A stretch of DNA of 64,000 nt. It comes from CAG-791 sp045130475 (GTDB lineage Bacteria > Bacillota > Clostridia > Lachnospirales > Lachnospiraceae). The position numbers and the translations under genes were made by a program. Below are positions 24,318 to 32,979 of this stretch, piece by piece. Every line of letters begins with the position of its first letter. The first letter of the stretch is position 1. The stretch is from the NCBI GenBank assembly GCA_045130475.1, contig JBGUPU010000073.1, positions 1 to 64,000 of the forward strand, in the 5' to 3' direction. The notes under the pieces were generated by a model. That model was given only the letters and a program-made list of their open reading frames with translations, was not told the origin of the DNA and made no database searches.

Positions 24318-25238
24318 ATGTTGAAAGCAGTATTTATGATTGAAAATACCCGGATCCGGCAGCCGGATGCGGTGAGAAAAGAGATGGAACGCACGGTGAC
24401 GGCGCTCCGGCAGCAAGGATTTTTCAGCGGCATTCTGGCAGCGGATTCCGCCCGGGAGGTGCTGTCTGCAGCGCGGGAGCAGGAGGAGTCCGTACCGGTC
24501 TCCACTGCGGAGACGCTCTTTCTGTGCGAGTGCGGTAGCGTTCTGAAAGACCTGCTGGAACAGGGCGCTTTTGCCATTGGATACGCGCATGAGGCCAATG
24601 CAGGGGAGAGCTTTTCCGGCGCTCCCTATATTGTGCAGGAACCCGACATGGTCGACGCGGACAGTTATGTCAAGATGTATGAGCGGGCAGCCGGCCTTCC
24701 CTGGACCATCCTGGAGACAGAGCGGTGCCTGGTGCGGGAATTCACGGCAGAGGACCTGGACGGAATTTATGCTCTCTACGATGCGCAGGCCTGCCGCTTT
24801 CTTGAACCCCCTTCCCCGGACCGGGACAGGGAGAAGGAGATCCTGTGCGCCTACATAGATCGCATCTACGGACTCTACGGCTTCGGCCACTGGGCGGTCC
24901 TTTCCAAGGAGGAACCGGGCGTCCTGATGGGCCGCATCGGCTATTCCGCGATCACCGGACACCAGGAACAGGAGGCCCGGGCACTGGGGATCCCCCTTCC
25001 GGACGCAGATTTCGGATTCCTTCTGGGCCCGAAATGGCGCGGGCGCGGCATTGCAGAAGAGACCTGCAGGGCACTTCTGCAGTACGGCGTCTCGGAGCTC
25101 GGCTTTACCTGTATCCGGGCGGACGCCCGCAATGACAATGCCGCTTCTTTTCGGCTCCTCGAAAAGCTCGGCTTTGTGCCGGCAGGCAGGTGCGAGCCGG
25201 AAAAAACACTGTTTTTATATAGACAGCAGATAACCTGA
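24318..25238 (+). CDS. GNAT acetyltransferase with degenerate HAD-like N-terminal domain
   Basis: About 306 residues. The C-terminal GNAT domain starts near 135 with ILETERCLVREFTAEDLDGIYALYD. It contains an acetyl-CoA binding stretch FGFLLGPKWRGRGIAEETCRALL and the late motif NDNAASFRLLEKLGF. The first 130 residues resemble a HAD/Rossmann fold that has lost its catalytic Asp residues (KAVFMIENTRI where KAVIFDLDGTL is expected). A PTS- or HAD-derived regulatory half is therefore only inferred. The start is uncertain: ATG 24318 or ATG 24336; the predicted promoter favours very short or no leader. Substrate unknown. Confidence 0.75.
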   Translation: MLKAVFMIENTRIRQPDAVRKEMERTVTALRQQGFFSGILAADSAREVLSAAREQEESVPVSTAETLFLCECGSVLKDLLEQGAFAIGYAHEANAGESFSGAPYIVQEPDMVDADSYVKMYERAAGLPWTILETERCLVREFTAEDLDGIYALYDAQACRFLEPPSPDRDREKEILCAYIDRIYGLYGFGHWAVLSKEEPGVLMGRIGYSAITGHQEQEARALGIPLPDADFGFLLGPKWRGRGIAEETCRALLQYGVSELGFTCIRADARNDNAASFRLLEKLGFVPAGRCEPEKTLFLYRQQIT

Positions 25239-25302
25239 TGATTTACATAATCTGATCATTTACAGCGAGAAAAAGACTGACGATTTTGAGGAGGTTTGAA
25301 AC

Positions 25303-26496
25303 ATGGTCAACCGGGAATACCTTGCGATGCTGAAAAACAAGTCTGTGATCCGCGAACTGTCTGAATATGCCAACGCCCGCGGAAAAGAAATCGGTTACGA
25401 GAATGTTTTTGATTACAGTCTCGGCAACCCTTCTGTCCCCGCGCCGGACAGCTACAGAGACATCTCTGTCAGGCTTCTGCAGGAAGAAGCGCCTCTGACG
25501 CTTCACGGATACAATCCGACCATGGGTGATCCCCGCGTCAAGGAAATGGTCGCCGAGTCCCTGAACAGGCGCTTCGGTATGGCTTATGAGGCCGGGCATA
25601 TTTTCCCGACATCAGGTGCGGCCGGCGCCATCGCGCATGCCCTGCGCTGCGTGACAGAGCCCGGTGAGGAGGTCATGGTCTTTGCGCCGTTTTTCTCCGA
25701 GTACGGCCCCTATATTAACGGAACCGGCGCGAAAATGCGTATCGTGCCCATCAAGGAAGATGATTTCCAGATCAATTTCGACGCCGCCGACGGGATCTTC
25801 AATGAGAAGACAGCGGCAGTCCTGATCAACACGCCCAACAACCCCTCCGGCGCGGTCTACACGGAAGAAACCCTGACACGTCTGGCGGAAGTGCTGGCAC
25901 AGAAATCTGCTCAGTACGGCCACACGATCTTCCTGATCTCCGACGAGCCTTACCGCGAGATCGTCTTTGACGGCAAAAAGCAGGCCTATCCGGCCAAGTT
26001 CTATCCCCATACCCTGACCTGCTACTCCTTCTCCAAGTCCCTCTCCGTGCCCGGAGAGCGTGTCGGTTACGTCGCGGTAACCCCGGACTGCGAGCAGGCG
26101 GACAAGATGGTCGCCATGATGGGACAGATCTCCCGCGGACTCGGCCACAACTGCCCTTCGTCCCTGCCCATGCTGGCGGCGGCCCACTGCATCGACGAGA
26201 CCTCCGATCTCTCGGTCTACGAGACCAATATGAACCTGCTCTATGACACCTTCAAGGAGCTGGGATTCACGGTTCCCCGCCCGGGCGGCACTTTCTACAT
26301 CATGCCCAAGGCCCTGGAGGACGACGCAGTTGCCTTCTGCAAAAAGGCCCTGAACTATGACCTGGTCTTCGTCCCCGGAGACGGATTCCACGCACCCGGC
26401 TTCTTCCGCGTCGCCTACTGCGTAGACACAGAGAAGGTGGAGCGCTCCCTTCCCGCCATCAGACGCTTTGTGGAGGCGGAGTATCCCAACCGCTGA
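25303..26496 (+). CDS. PLP-dependent aminotransferase, class I/II
   Basis: 397-residue fold-type I aminotransferase of the aspartate aminotransferase superfamily. It shows FDYSLGNPSVPAP near the N-terminus, the INTPNNPSGAVY motif, ISDEPYREIVFDG with the PLP-pyridine Asp, and the Schiff-base Lys in CYSFSKSLSVPGERVGYV. The C-terminal substrate Arg lies in FFRVAYC. The exact amino acid is not deducible. GGAGGTTTGAAAC precedes ATG 25303. uppP follows after 28 bases, suggesting one transcript. Confidence 0.92.
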   Translation: MVNREYLAMLKNKSVIRELSEYANARGKEIGYENVFDYSLGNPSVPAPDSYRDISVRLLQEEAPLTLHGYNPTMGDPRVKEMVAESLNRRFGMAYEAGHIFPTSGAAGAIAHALRCVTEPGEEVMVFAPFFSEYGPYINGTGAKMRIVPIKEDDFQINFDAADGIFNEKTAAVLINTPNNPSGAVYTEETLTRLAEVLAQKSAQYGHTIFLISDEPYREIVFDGKKQAYPAKFYPHTLTCYSFSKSLSVPGERVGYVAVTPDCEQADKMVAMMGQISRGLGHNCPSSLPMLAAAHCIDETSDLSVYETNMNLLYDTFKELGFTVPRPGGTFYIMPKALEDDAVAFCKKALNYDLVFVPGDGFHAPGFFRVAYCVDTEKVERSLPAIRRFVEAEYPNR

Positions 26497-26524
26497 AAAC
26501 TAATAAAGGAAGGACATAGTAATC

Positions 26525-27358
26525 ATGATTGAACTGTTGAAAGCCGCGCTGTTTGGCCTTGTGGAAGGCGTTACGGAATGGCTTCCCGTCAGCAGCACCG
26601 GACATATGATCCTGCTGAACGAGTTTGTCACGCTCCGCGTCTCGGCGGTCTTCTGGCAGATGTTCCTGGTTGTGATTCAGCTGGGAGCCATCCTGGCGGT
26701 CGTGGTCCTCTACTGGAAGACTATCTGGCCCGTCAGAAAAGACGCCGACACCGGAAAGCGCTATCTTGACCAGGAAACGATCAGCCTCTGGGGCAAGACC
26801 ATTGTGGCCTGCCTTCCCGCGGCGGTCGTGGGGATCCTGGCGGACGACTGGCTGGAAGTGCATTTTTACAACTGGTTTGTCGTCTCGGTCATGCTGATCC
26901 TGGTCGGCATCGCCTTTATCGTGGTGGAAAACCGCAATGCCGGCAAAAAGGCCGTCACTAGAAAGCTCCGCGATCTGACCTACCGCGAAGCGCTCATCAT
27001 CGGACTCTTCCAGCTGATCGCGGCCATCTTTCCCGGCACTTCCAGGTCGGGCGCGACGATCCTGGGCGGGATCATGATCGGCGTTTCCAGGACAGTAGCT
27101 GCCCAGTTTACTTTTATCCTGGCGATCCCTGTCATGTTCGGCGCGAGCCTGCTCAAGATCATCAAGTACGGCCTGTATTTTTCCGGAATGGAAATGGCCA
27201 TCCTGGCGGTCGGCATGATCGTTGCCTTTGTCGTCTCGATTCTGGTCATCCGTTTCCTGATGACCTATATCCGGTCACATGATTTCAAGGTGTTCGGATG
27301 GTACAGGATCATTCTCGGACTGCTGGTCATCATCTATTTCACAGTCATCCGCAGATGA
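26525..27358 (+). CDS. uppP: Undecaprenyl-diphosphatase
   Basis: Integral membrane phosphatase of 277 residues that recycles C55-PP to C55-P for peptidoglycan synthesis; it is also called BacA because it gives bacitracin resistance. The two catalytic motifs are intact: GLVEGVTEWLPVSSTGHMIL near the N-terminus and FPGTSRSGATILGG near 170. Seven or eight hydrophobic helices. GGAAGGA precedes ATG 26525. It follows the aminotransferase gene closely. Confidence 0.97.
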   Translation: MIELLKAALFGLVEGVTEWLPVSSTGHMILLNEFVTLRVSAVFWQMFLVVIQLGAILAVVVLYWKTIWPVRKDADTGKRYLDQETISLWGKTIVACLPAAVVGILADDWLEVHFYNWFVVSVMLILVGIAFIVVENRNAGKKAVTRKLRDLTYREALIIGLFQLIAAIFPGTSRSGATILGGIMIGVSRTVAAQFTFILAIPVMFGASLLKIIKYGLYFSGMEMAILAVGMIVAFVVSILVIRFLMTYIRSHDFKVFGWYRIILGLLVIIYFTVIRR

Positions 27359-27692
27359 GGACAGATGATGCAGGACCCGCTTTCGAGTCTTGCGCGCGTA
27401 TCCCGCGGCGAAAGTCACGGGTATTGCGCGATGAAGAATTAAACTGCCGCGGCAGCTGATCTTTGGTATAATCGGGAACTGTTATCGAAAAAAATGCAGT
27501 TCCTGAGAAAACATATAAACCTCCGGAGAGGTTTTATGCTACAATATACAGTGGCTCTGATCACATCGGAGAAAATGCCTTCGTATATTTCTCCCCGCTT
27601 TACCGCCTCTGCGTACGGTATCCCGGGAAAGAGGGCCTGCTTGCATTCACAACTATTAACAATGGCAGTACTGCAGCCAACAGGAGGATGAA
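27359..27692. other. Gene-free stretch with several hairpins
   Basis: 334 bases without a credible gene. It holds an imperfect GCGCG...CGCGC hairpin near 27400-27430, the palindrome CTGCCGCGGCAG at 27444-27455, a TATAAT at 27477-27482 without a good -35, a GGAACTG/CAGTTCC pair, and AAACCTC/GAGGTTT near 27520-27537. The pattern suggests a structured leader or terminator for the next gene, but I recognise no class. Confidence 0.5.
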
Positions 27693-28436
27693 ATGGCAAA
27701 TAACAGGAAAAAAAGAAACACCAACCAGAAGCCGGAAGAGGCTAAGACACAGGCAGCTGTGGCAGAGGAAGTAAAGGAAGAAGTCAAGGCAGAGCCCAGG
27801 GCTGAGAAGGCAGCCAAGGCCGGCGCTGACCGCGAAAAGCAGCGCAAAGAAGACAGACAGAATCTTCTTCTGCTGATCGGCGTCGTCGCCGTACTCGCGA
27901 TCGTCGGAATCGTGATCTGGATCACATCCGGTTCCTCTGATGAAGAGACAACTGCCGCGGCAGCTGCTACACAGGTCGCTGCAGAGGCTTCGACAGAAGC
28001 TGTCGAGACTGCTGTTGCGGAGACAGAGACAGAAGTCGAGGAAGAGGCAGAGGAAGCTGTCGAGGAGACAACAGAGGCTGTCGAAGAAGAGGCAGAGGCT
28101 CCCGCAGAGGAAGCAGTTGCTGAGGCAGAGGAAGAAGTCCAGGAAATCGTAGCCGAAGAAGAGACAGAAGCTCCCACAGAGGAAGCTGCAGCCGAGACAG
28201 AAGCTCCCGCACAGGAAGCGACTTCTACCACTGTTCTTGATCCCGGTACGGTTTATGCGATCGAGAATCCCATGGTTCTCTATTCGGAAGCTTCCGCGGA
28301 TTCCGCACCCGTGATGGATCTGGTCTCCGGCTGGAGTGTTGCGATCGAAGAGGCAGCAGAGGCAGGCAATGGCTGGCATCGTGTTTCCGTATGGCTTGAC
28401 GGAGCACCTACCTACGGTTACATCCAGATTCCCTGA
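27693..28436 (+). CDS. Membrane protein with Glu/Ala repeats and SH3-like C-terminus
   Basis: 247 residues. A charged cytoplasmic N-terminus of about 65 residues (Lys/Glu/Ala) precedes one transmembrane helix (about 70-90). A Glu/Ala/Thr-rich extracytoplasmic stalk of about 90 residues with repeated EEAVEE and EAPAEEA units follows. The last 65 residues look like a bacterial SH3 domain (VLYSEASADSAPVMDLVSGWSV... GNGWHRVSVWLDGAPTYGYIQIP), a fold often used for cell-wall contact. GGAGGATGAA precedes the ATG. The role is probably at the cell wall; no enzyme domain. Confidence 0.75.
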   Translation: MANNRKKRNTNQKPEEAKTQAAVAEEVKEEVKAEPRAEKAAKAGADREKQRKEDRQNLLLLIGVVAVLAIVGIVIWITSGSSDEETTAAAAATQVAAEASTEAVETAVAETETEVEEEAEEAVEETTEAVEEEAEAPAEEAVAEAEEEVQEIVAEEETEAPTEEAAAETEAPAQEATSTTVLDPGTVYAIENPMVLYSEASADSAPVMDLVSGWSVAIEEAAEAGNGWHRVSVWLDGAPTYGYIQIP

Positions 28437-28464
28437 TGCCCCGGCAAAGGTAAGATGATTTCCT

Positions 28465-28527
28465 GATGTGACGAGTTTCACAGAGAGGAAATCCGAAAGA
28501 CGGGCTCGGTTCTGTCACATCGTGAAA
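28465..28527 (+). ncRNA. Possible pseudoknotted RNA element upstream of mntP
   Basis: GATGTGAC (28465-28472) pairs with GTCACATC (28514-28521), and TTTCAC (28476-28481) pairs with GTGAAA (28522-28527). The order of the four segments is that of an H-type pseudoknot. A strong terminator hairpin follows at 28581 and mntP at 28657, a layout seen in attenuators. It does not match the yybP-ykoY Mn2+ riboswitch core as I know it. Confidence 0.3.
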
Positions 28528-28580
28528 GGCAGCAGGCTTTATAAGACGGCGTCCGGATCGTGTTTTGAGACGAAGTCTGA

Positions 28581-28615
28581 ACCGGCACAGGCATAGACTC
28601 CTGTGCCGGTTTTTC
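28581..28615 (+). terminator. Terminator or attenuator before mntP
   Basis: ACCGGCACAG pairs with CTGTGCCGGT, followed by TTTTT, 42 bases before the mntP start. Confidence 0.85.
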
Positions 28616-28656
28616 ATGTAAAAGAGAATTTGCCAAGGCTAACAAGAAGGGGCTGT

Positions 28657-29241
28657 ATGTATAGTCAGTTCTTATTTATCTGTAAAAGCATATTGCTGGG
28701 AGTCGGACTTGCCATGGATGCCTTTTCCGTCTCCATGGCCAACGGACTGCAGAATCCCGGAATGAGCAGGAAAAGGATGTTTATCATCGCCGGCACTTTT
28801 GCCTTTTTCCAGTTTCTCATGCCCATGATCGGATGGGTCTGCGTACACACGATCTCCGAGCGCTTCACCGCTTTTCAGAAAATGGTCCCCTGGATCGCAT
28901 TTCTCCTTCTGGCTTTCATCGGAGGGAAAATGCTCCTGGAGGGGATCCGGGGAGCGGAGGAGACCGAGGAGGAGATCCGCGTGTCCCACAGCGAGCTTTT
29001 CATGCAGGGGATCGCGACTTCCATTGATGCGCTGTCCGTCGGATTTACCATCGCGTCCTACAGCGCTGCCAGGGCTCTGGCTGCATCGGTTCTGATCGCG
29101 GTGACAACCCTGATCATCTGCATCGCCGGCGTCCGGATCGGCAGATATTTCGGCATGCGGCTGGCCGGAAAGGCATCGATCCTGGGCGGCGTGATCCTGA
29201 TCGCGATCGGCTGCAAGATCCTGTTCGGCGGAGGATTCTGA
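28657..29241 (+). CDS. mntP: Manganese efflux pump MntP
   Basis: Small integral membrane exporter of 194 residues in two repeats of three helices. The conserved acidic motifs are LAMDAFSVSMANGL near the start and GIATSIDALSVGFTIAS in the second repeat, with a cytoplasmic Glu-rich loop between. ATG 28657 follows AAGAAGGGG; an upstream in-frame ATG at 28603 lies inside the preceding terminator and is rejected. Export of Mn2+ is inferred from the family. Confidence 0.94.
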   Translation: MYSQFLFICKSILLGVGLAMDAFSVSMANGLQNPGMSRKRMFIIAGTFAFFQFLMPMIGWVCVHTISERFTAFQKMVPWIAFLLLAFIGGKMLLEGIRGAEETEEEIRVSHSELFMQGIATSIDALSVGFTIASYSAARALAASVLIAVTTLIICIAGVRIGRYFGMRLAGKASILGGVILIAIGCKILFGGGF

Positions 29242-29388
29242 CCCAAAATAATTTACTTTACATCTGTTTTATGATACTATACAGCCAATTGTTTATCTGA
29301 CTGCCTGGTTTATCCCGCATAAACAGGTAGAAATACGTATACAGATATGCGTTACGCAAGGCTTCGGCCTGCGGGGAGGAGGAGTAGA

Positions 29389-30048
29389 ATGTCTGAAGAA
29401 AAAATGGAAACAATGAATAATGATACCGCCGCATGGGAAAAACTTTCCGCTATGATGGAAAATAAGGAAGTTTTCACTGTGCAGATCCTTGAGACCGTCA
29501 AGGCCGGTGTCGTGACTTATGTCGAAGGAATCCGCGCCTTCATCCCTGCGTCCCAGCTCAGCGACGCCTATGTAGAGGATACTTCCGCATGGATCGACAA
29601 GGACGTAGATGTCCGCATCATCACATGCGATCCCGAGAAGAAGCGCCTTGTTCTTTCCGGCAGAGAGGTTGCCCGTGACCGCCGCAGACAGGAGCGCAAA
29701 AACCGCATCAACGCCATGCAGCCCGGCACTGTCCTGGAAGGAACCGTGCAGACCATCAAGCCTTACGGCGCTTTCGTCGATCTGGGCGACGGTATTGACG
29801 GCCTGGTCCACATCTCTCAGATGAGCCAGAAGCGCATCAACGATCCTTCCGAAGTAGTCAAGGAAGGCGACAAGGTCAAGGTCAGGATCATCAAGGTGGC
29901 CGACGGCAAGATCAGCCTCAGCATGAAGACCCTTGAGGATGCACCTGTTCAGGAAAAGGAAGAGCCTGTGGATGTCTCCCTTTACACCACAAAGGAGAAT
30001 GCGACCACCAGTCTCGCAGATCTGCTCAAGGGCTTCAAGTTCGACTAA
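29389..30048 (+). CDS. S1 RNA-binding domain protein (two S1 folds)
   Basis: 219-residue cytoplasmic protein. The first S1-like fold spans about 20-90 (FTVQILETVKAGVV... IRAFIPASQL). The second, canonical one spans about 112-185 (GTVLEGTVQTIKPYGAFVDLGDGIDGLVHISQM). It resembles a shortened ribosomal protein S1 or YabR/CvfD-type regulator. ATG 29389 is set by GGGGAGGAGG; an upstream ATG at 29347 lacks this. Monocistronic, with a strong terminator. Binding to mRNA or the 30S subunit is inferred. Confidence 0.88.
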   Translation: MSEEKMETMNNDTAAWEKLSAMMENKEVFTVQILETVKAGVVTYVEGIRAFIPASQLSDAYVEDTSAWIDKDVDVRIITCDPEKKRLVLSGREVARDRRRQERKNRINAMQPGTVLEGTVQTIKPYGAFVDLGDGIDGLVHISQMSQKRINDPSEVVKEGDKVKVRIIKVADGKISLSMKTLEDAPVQEKEEPVDVSLYTTKENATTSLADLLKGFKFD

Positions 30049-30068
30049 GGTATAGAGCAAACGATCAG

Positions 30069-30107
30069 GGATACCGCACCAGTGCACCGGCGCGGTATCC
30101 TTTTTTT
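30069..30107 (+). terminator. Terminator after the S1 gene
   Basis: GGATACCGC and GCGGTATCC form a 9-bp stem followed by seven T. The uvrB ribosome binding site starts directly afterwards. Confidence 0.85.
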
Positions 30108-30121
30108 CAGGAGAGGAAAGC

Positions 30122-32266
30122 ATGGATCATTTTGTGCTTCATTCGGAATATGCGCCCACCGGCGACCAGCCCAGGGCGATCGAGGATCTGGTAAAGGGAT
30201 TCAAAGAGGGAAATCAGTTTGAGACGCTGCTGGGCGTCACCGGATCCGGCAAGACTTTTACAATGGCCAATGTCATTCAGGCGCTGAACAAGCCCACACT
30301 GATCATTTCCCACAATAAGACCCTGGCGGGCCAGCTCTACGGCGAGATGAAGGAATTTTTCCCGGAGAACGCCGTGGAGTATTTCGTGTCCTATTATGAT
30401 TATTACCAGCCCGAAGCCTATATCCCGCAGAGTGATACTTATATCGCCAAGGACTCGATGATCAACGACGAGATCGACAAGCTGCGTCTGTCCGCGACGG
30501 CTTCGCTGGCGGAGCGGAGGGATGTCATCGTCGTCGCCTCCGTCTCCTGCATCTACGGTCTGGGCAGCCCTGACGAATTCAAGGGAATGTCCATCTCCCT
30601 GCGGCCGGGCATGGAAAAGGACCGGGACGAGGTATTAAAGGAACTGGTGGCCATTCAGTATACCCGCAATGATATGGCACTGGAGAGGACCAATTTCCGT
30701 GTCCGCGGCGACACGCTGGAGATCTTCCCTGCCCAGGGCAGTGACTTCATCCTCCGCGTCGAGTGGTTCGGCGATGAGATCGACCGCATCTGCGAAGTGG
30801 ACCAGCTGACAGGCCGCGTCCACAGGCAGCTGGAACACGTGATGATCTATCCCGCCTCCCACTACGTCGTCCCCCAGGAAAAGATCAATGCAGCCTGTGA
30901 CAACATCGAGGAGGAGCTCAGGGAGCGCGTGAAGTATTTCAAGGGAGAGGACATGCTTCTCGAGGCCCAGCGCATCGCCGAGCGCACCAATTTCGACGTC
31001 GAGATGATGCGTGAGACCGGCTTCTGCTCCGGCATCGAAAACTACTCCCGTCATCTGAATTTCATGAAGGAGGGCGAGCCGCCCATGACCCTCATGGATT
31101 TCTACGACAAGGATTTTCTCATCATCATCGATGAGTCCCATATGACCATCCCCCAGATCGGCGCCATGTACCGCGGCGACCGGTCCCGCAAGGAGACCCT
31201 GGTGCGCTATGGTTTTCGTCTGCCCTCCGCCCTGGACAACCGGCCGCTGGAGTTTACCGAGTTTGAGACCCACATCGACCAGATGCTCTTTGTCTCCGCG
31301 ACGCCCGGCCCCTATGAGGAGGAACACGAGCTGCTCCGCACCGAGCAGGTCATCCGCCCGACAGGCCTGCTGGATCCTAAGATCGACGTGCGTCCCGTCG
31401 ATGGCCAGATCGACGACCTGATCGGGGAGATCCGCAAGGAGACAGACAACAAGAACAAGGTCCTGATCACCACTCTGACCAAAAAAATGGCGGAGGACCT
31501 GACCGACTATCTGGCCGGCGCGGGGATCCGCGTCAAATATCTCCACTCCGATATCGATACCCTGGAGCGGTCCCAGATCATCCGCGACATGCGTCTGGAT
31601 GTCTTTGATGTGCTTGTCGGCATCAACCTCCTCCGAGAGGGCCTGGACATCCCCGAGATCTCCCTGGTCGCCATCATTGATGCCGATAAGGAGGGCTTCC
31701 TGCGCTCAGAGACCTCTCTGGTCCAGACGATCGGCCGCGCCGCGCGGAATGCCGACGGCCATGTCATCATGTATGCCGACAATATGACCGATTCCATGCG
31801 CCGTGCCATAGAGGAGACCGAGCGCCGCCGCGCGATCCAGCAGAAATACAATGAGGAGCACGGTATCACCCCCCAGACCATCCGCAAGGCCGTCCGCGAC
31901 CTGATCTCTATCTCCAAAGAGATCAGCAAAGAAGAGGTCCGCTTCGAGAAGGATCCCGAGTCCATGGACGCAAAGGAACTCACCAGACTCATCGCAGATG
32001 TCGAAAAACAGATGCGCAGGGCAGCCGCCGACCTCAACTTCGAGGCCGCCGCGGAACTCCGCGACCGCATGGTCGAGCTCAAAAAGCATCTTCTGGAAGT
32101 GGAGAACGGAAAAGACACAGATGCGTCGTCGGAGACAGACTCGTCGGAAGCATCCCCTTCCGGCAAAGGTGTCAACATGCACGATGCTGTCCGCAGCGCC
32201 GAACGCGCCGCCGGGCGCAAGGGCCGCCGCCGGGCTGCCGGCAGGACAGAACACAGGACGAAATGA
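30122..32266 (+). CDS. uvrB: Excinuclease ABC subunit B
   Basis: Damage-verifying helicase subunit of nucleotide excision repair, 714 residues. Walker A is GVTGSGKTFTMA, followed by the beta-hairpin block YYDYYQPEAYIPQSDTYI, DESH (IIIDESHMTIPQ), and motifs V-VI LREGLDIPEISLV and QTIGRAARN. The UVR domain near 625-660 pairs with UvrC. The last 50 residues are a Ser-rich then Arg-rich extension beyond the usual end. GGAGAGGAAAGC precedes the ATG. In many Firmicutes uvrA follows directly; here two minus-strand peptide genes separate them. Confidence 0.97.
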   Translation: MDHFVLHSEYAPTGDQPRAIEDLVKGFKEGNQFETLLGVTGSGKTFTMANVIQALNKPTLIISHNKTLAGQLYGEMKEFFPENAVEYFVSYYDYYQPEAYIPQSDTYIAKDSMINDEIDKLRLSATASLAERRDVIVVASVSCIYGLGSPDEFKGMSISLRPGMEKDRDEVLKELVAIQYTRNDMALERTNFRVRGDTLEIFPAQGSDFILRVEWFGDEIDRICEVDQLTGRVHRQLEHVMIYPASHYVVPQEKINAACDNIEEELRERVKYFKGEDMLLEAQRIAERTNFDVEMMRETGFCSGIENYSRHLNFMKEGEPPMTLMDFYDKDFLIIIDESHMTIPQIGAMYRGDRSRKETLVRYGFRLPSALDNRPLEFTEFETHIDQMLFVSATPGPYEEEHELLRTEQVIRPTGLLDPKIDVRPVDGQIDDLIGEIRKETDNKNKVLITTLTKKMAEDLTDYLAGAGIRVKYLHSDIDTLERSQIIRDMRLDVFDVLVGINLLREGLDIPEISLVAIIDADKEGFLRSETSLVQTIGRAARNADGHVIMYADNMTDSMRRAIEETERRRAIQQKYNEEHGITPQTIRKAVRDLISISKEISKEEVRFEKDPESMDAKELTRLIADVEKQMRRAAADLNFEAAAELRDRMVELKKHLLEVENGKDTDASSETDSSEASPSGKGVNMHDAVRSAERAAGRKGRRRAAGRTEHRTK

Positions 32267-32342
32267 AGTGATCAGGAGCCTGCGGGGCGATCCCGGGTCA
32301 GTCCGGCTTCAGTCGGAACCGTCCCTGCCGCGCGTGAAAAAA

Positions 32343-32372
32343 CCCCCGCTTTTTCAAGCGGGGGCTCTTTTT
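32343..32372. terminator. Bidirectional terminator between uvrB and the first peptide gene
   Basis: CCCCCGCTT and AAGCGGGGG with a four-base loop. It has a T-run on the right and AAAAAA on the left, so it can end both uvrB and the minus-strand peptide transcript. Confidence 0.85.
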
Positions 32373-32486
32373 GCCGTTTTGGAAGATTTTGGAATCCGGA
32401 AGACCTGAGCGGCTTTTCCGCTTTCCGTCTCTATATGAGTCTGATCAGAATGCCCTGCACTTTACAGGTACAGACGGGATTTCCGA

Positions 32487-32786
32487 TTATGCTTTGTAAT
32501 TGCTGATCCTGGCGATGACCTGCTCGTGAGTGAGCTTTGCACCGGTTGCCTTGTCGGTGTAGGTGTTGGTCTTGGAGTTGATGCCGGTGCCAAGGAGGCC
32601 GGTGTTGATGTCAGCCTGAATGCCCATCTTGTCAAGAACTGTTGCGACTTCGTCGTCTCCGCCGTTCAGAGCAACTGTAGCGGGGTTCTTGGAAAGTGCG
32701 GACTGGAGCTCTTTGTACTCCTGTACTCTGCCGCCGCTGACTTCATCGAGCTCGTCCAGTGCCATTTTCTTTATATCTTTATCCAT
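32487..32786 (-). CDS. Double-glycine leader peptide, copy 1
   Basis: 99-residue precursor. The N-terminus ends in LDELDEVSGG, a textbook double-glycine leader (Glu-8, Leu-7, Val-4, Gly-2, Gly-1) of the kind cleaved by C39-peptidase ABC transporters. The predicted mature peptide is 80 residues (20-99), starts RVQEYKELQ, has no Cys and is rich in Asn, Thr, Asp and Lys. ATG 32786 has AAAGGGG at good spacing. The mature part is identical to that of copy 2. No transporter or modifying enzyme is encoded in the window. A bacteriocin, signal or secreted effector is possible; which one is not known. Confidence 0.8.
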   Translation of the reverse strand: MDKDIKKMALDELDEVSGGRVQEYKELQSALSKNPATVALNGGDDEVATVLDKMGIQADINTGLLGTGINSKTNTYTDKATGAKLTHEQVIARISNYKA

Positions 32787-32854
32787 TGTTTCCCCTTTCT
32801 AAAATATTGTGTGTATTTGGTTTCCCCCTGCGATATTGCTGGTTTCCACCATCA

Positions 32855-32884
32855 ATCATATCAAAGGTTCTGTGCAAACCGCAA
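32855..32884 (-). promoter_or_regulatory. Putative promoter of peptide copy 1
   Basis: On the minus strand TTGCGG (32879-32884), 18 bases, TATGAT (32855-32860), about 70 bases before the start codon. It suggests copy 1 has its own promoter and is not only read through from copy 2. Confidence 0.4.
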
Positions 32885-32951
32885 GTCCTTTTCCTTAAAA
32901 ACGTTGTCAGCTGACTTGGTTAAAACTGTAAGCTGATACATATAAGTCAGT

Positions 32952-32979
32952 AATAATTGATCATGAATAATTGATCATG
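32952..32979. repeat. 14-bp tandem repeat at the end of peptide copy 2
   Basis: AATAATTGATCATG occurs twice in direct succession, overlapping the stop region of copy 2. Each unit holds the palindrome TGATCA. Confidence 0.9.

Noticed and set aside
27494..27691. 65-codon frame before the SH3-like gene
   Set aside because: No ribosome binding site, it runs through hairpins, and it has no recognisable composition.
28437..28656. yybP-ykoY manganese riboswitch before mntP
   Set aside because: Expected by context, but the conserved internal-loop sequences were not found.
32787..32974. CRISPR-like repeats around the peptide genes
   Set aside because: The repeats are the two paralogous genes and a 14-bp tandem copy; there is no repeat-spacer periodicity.
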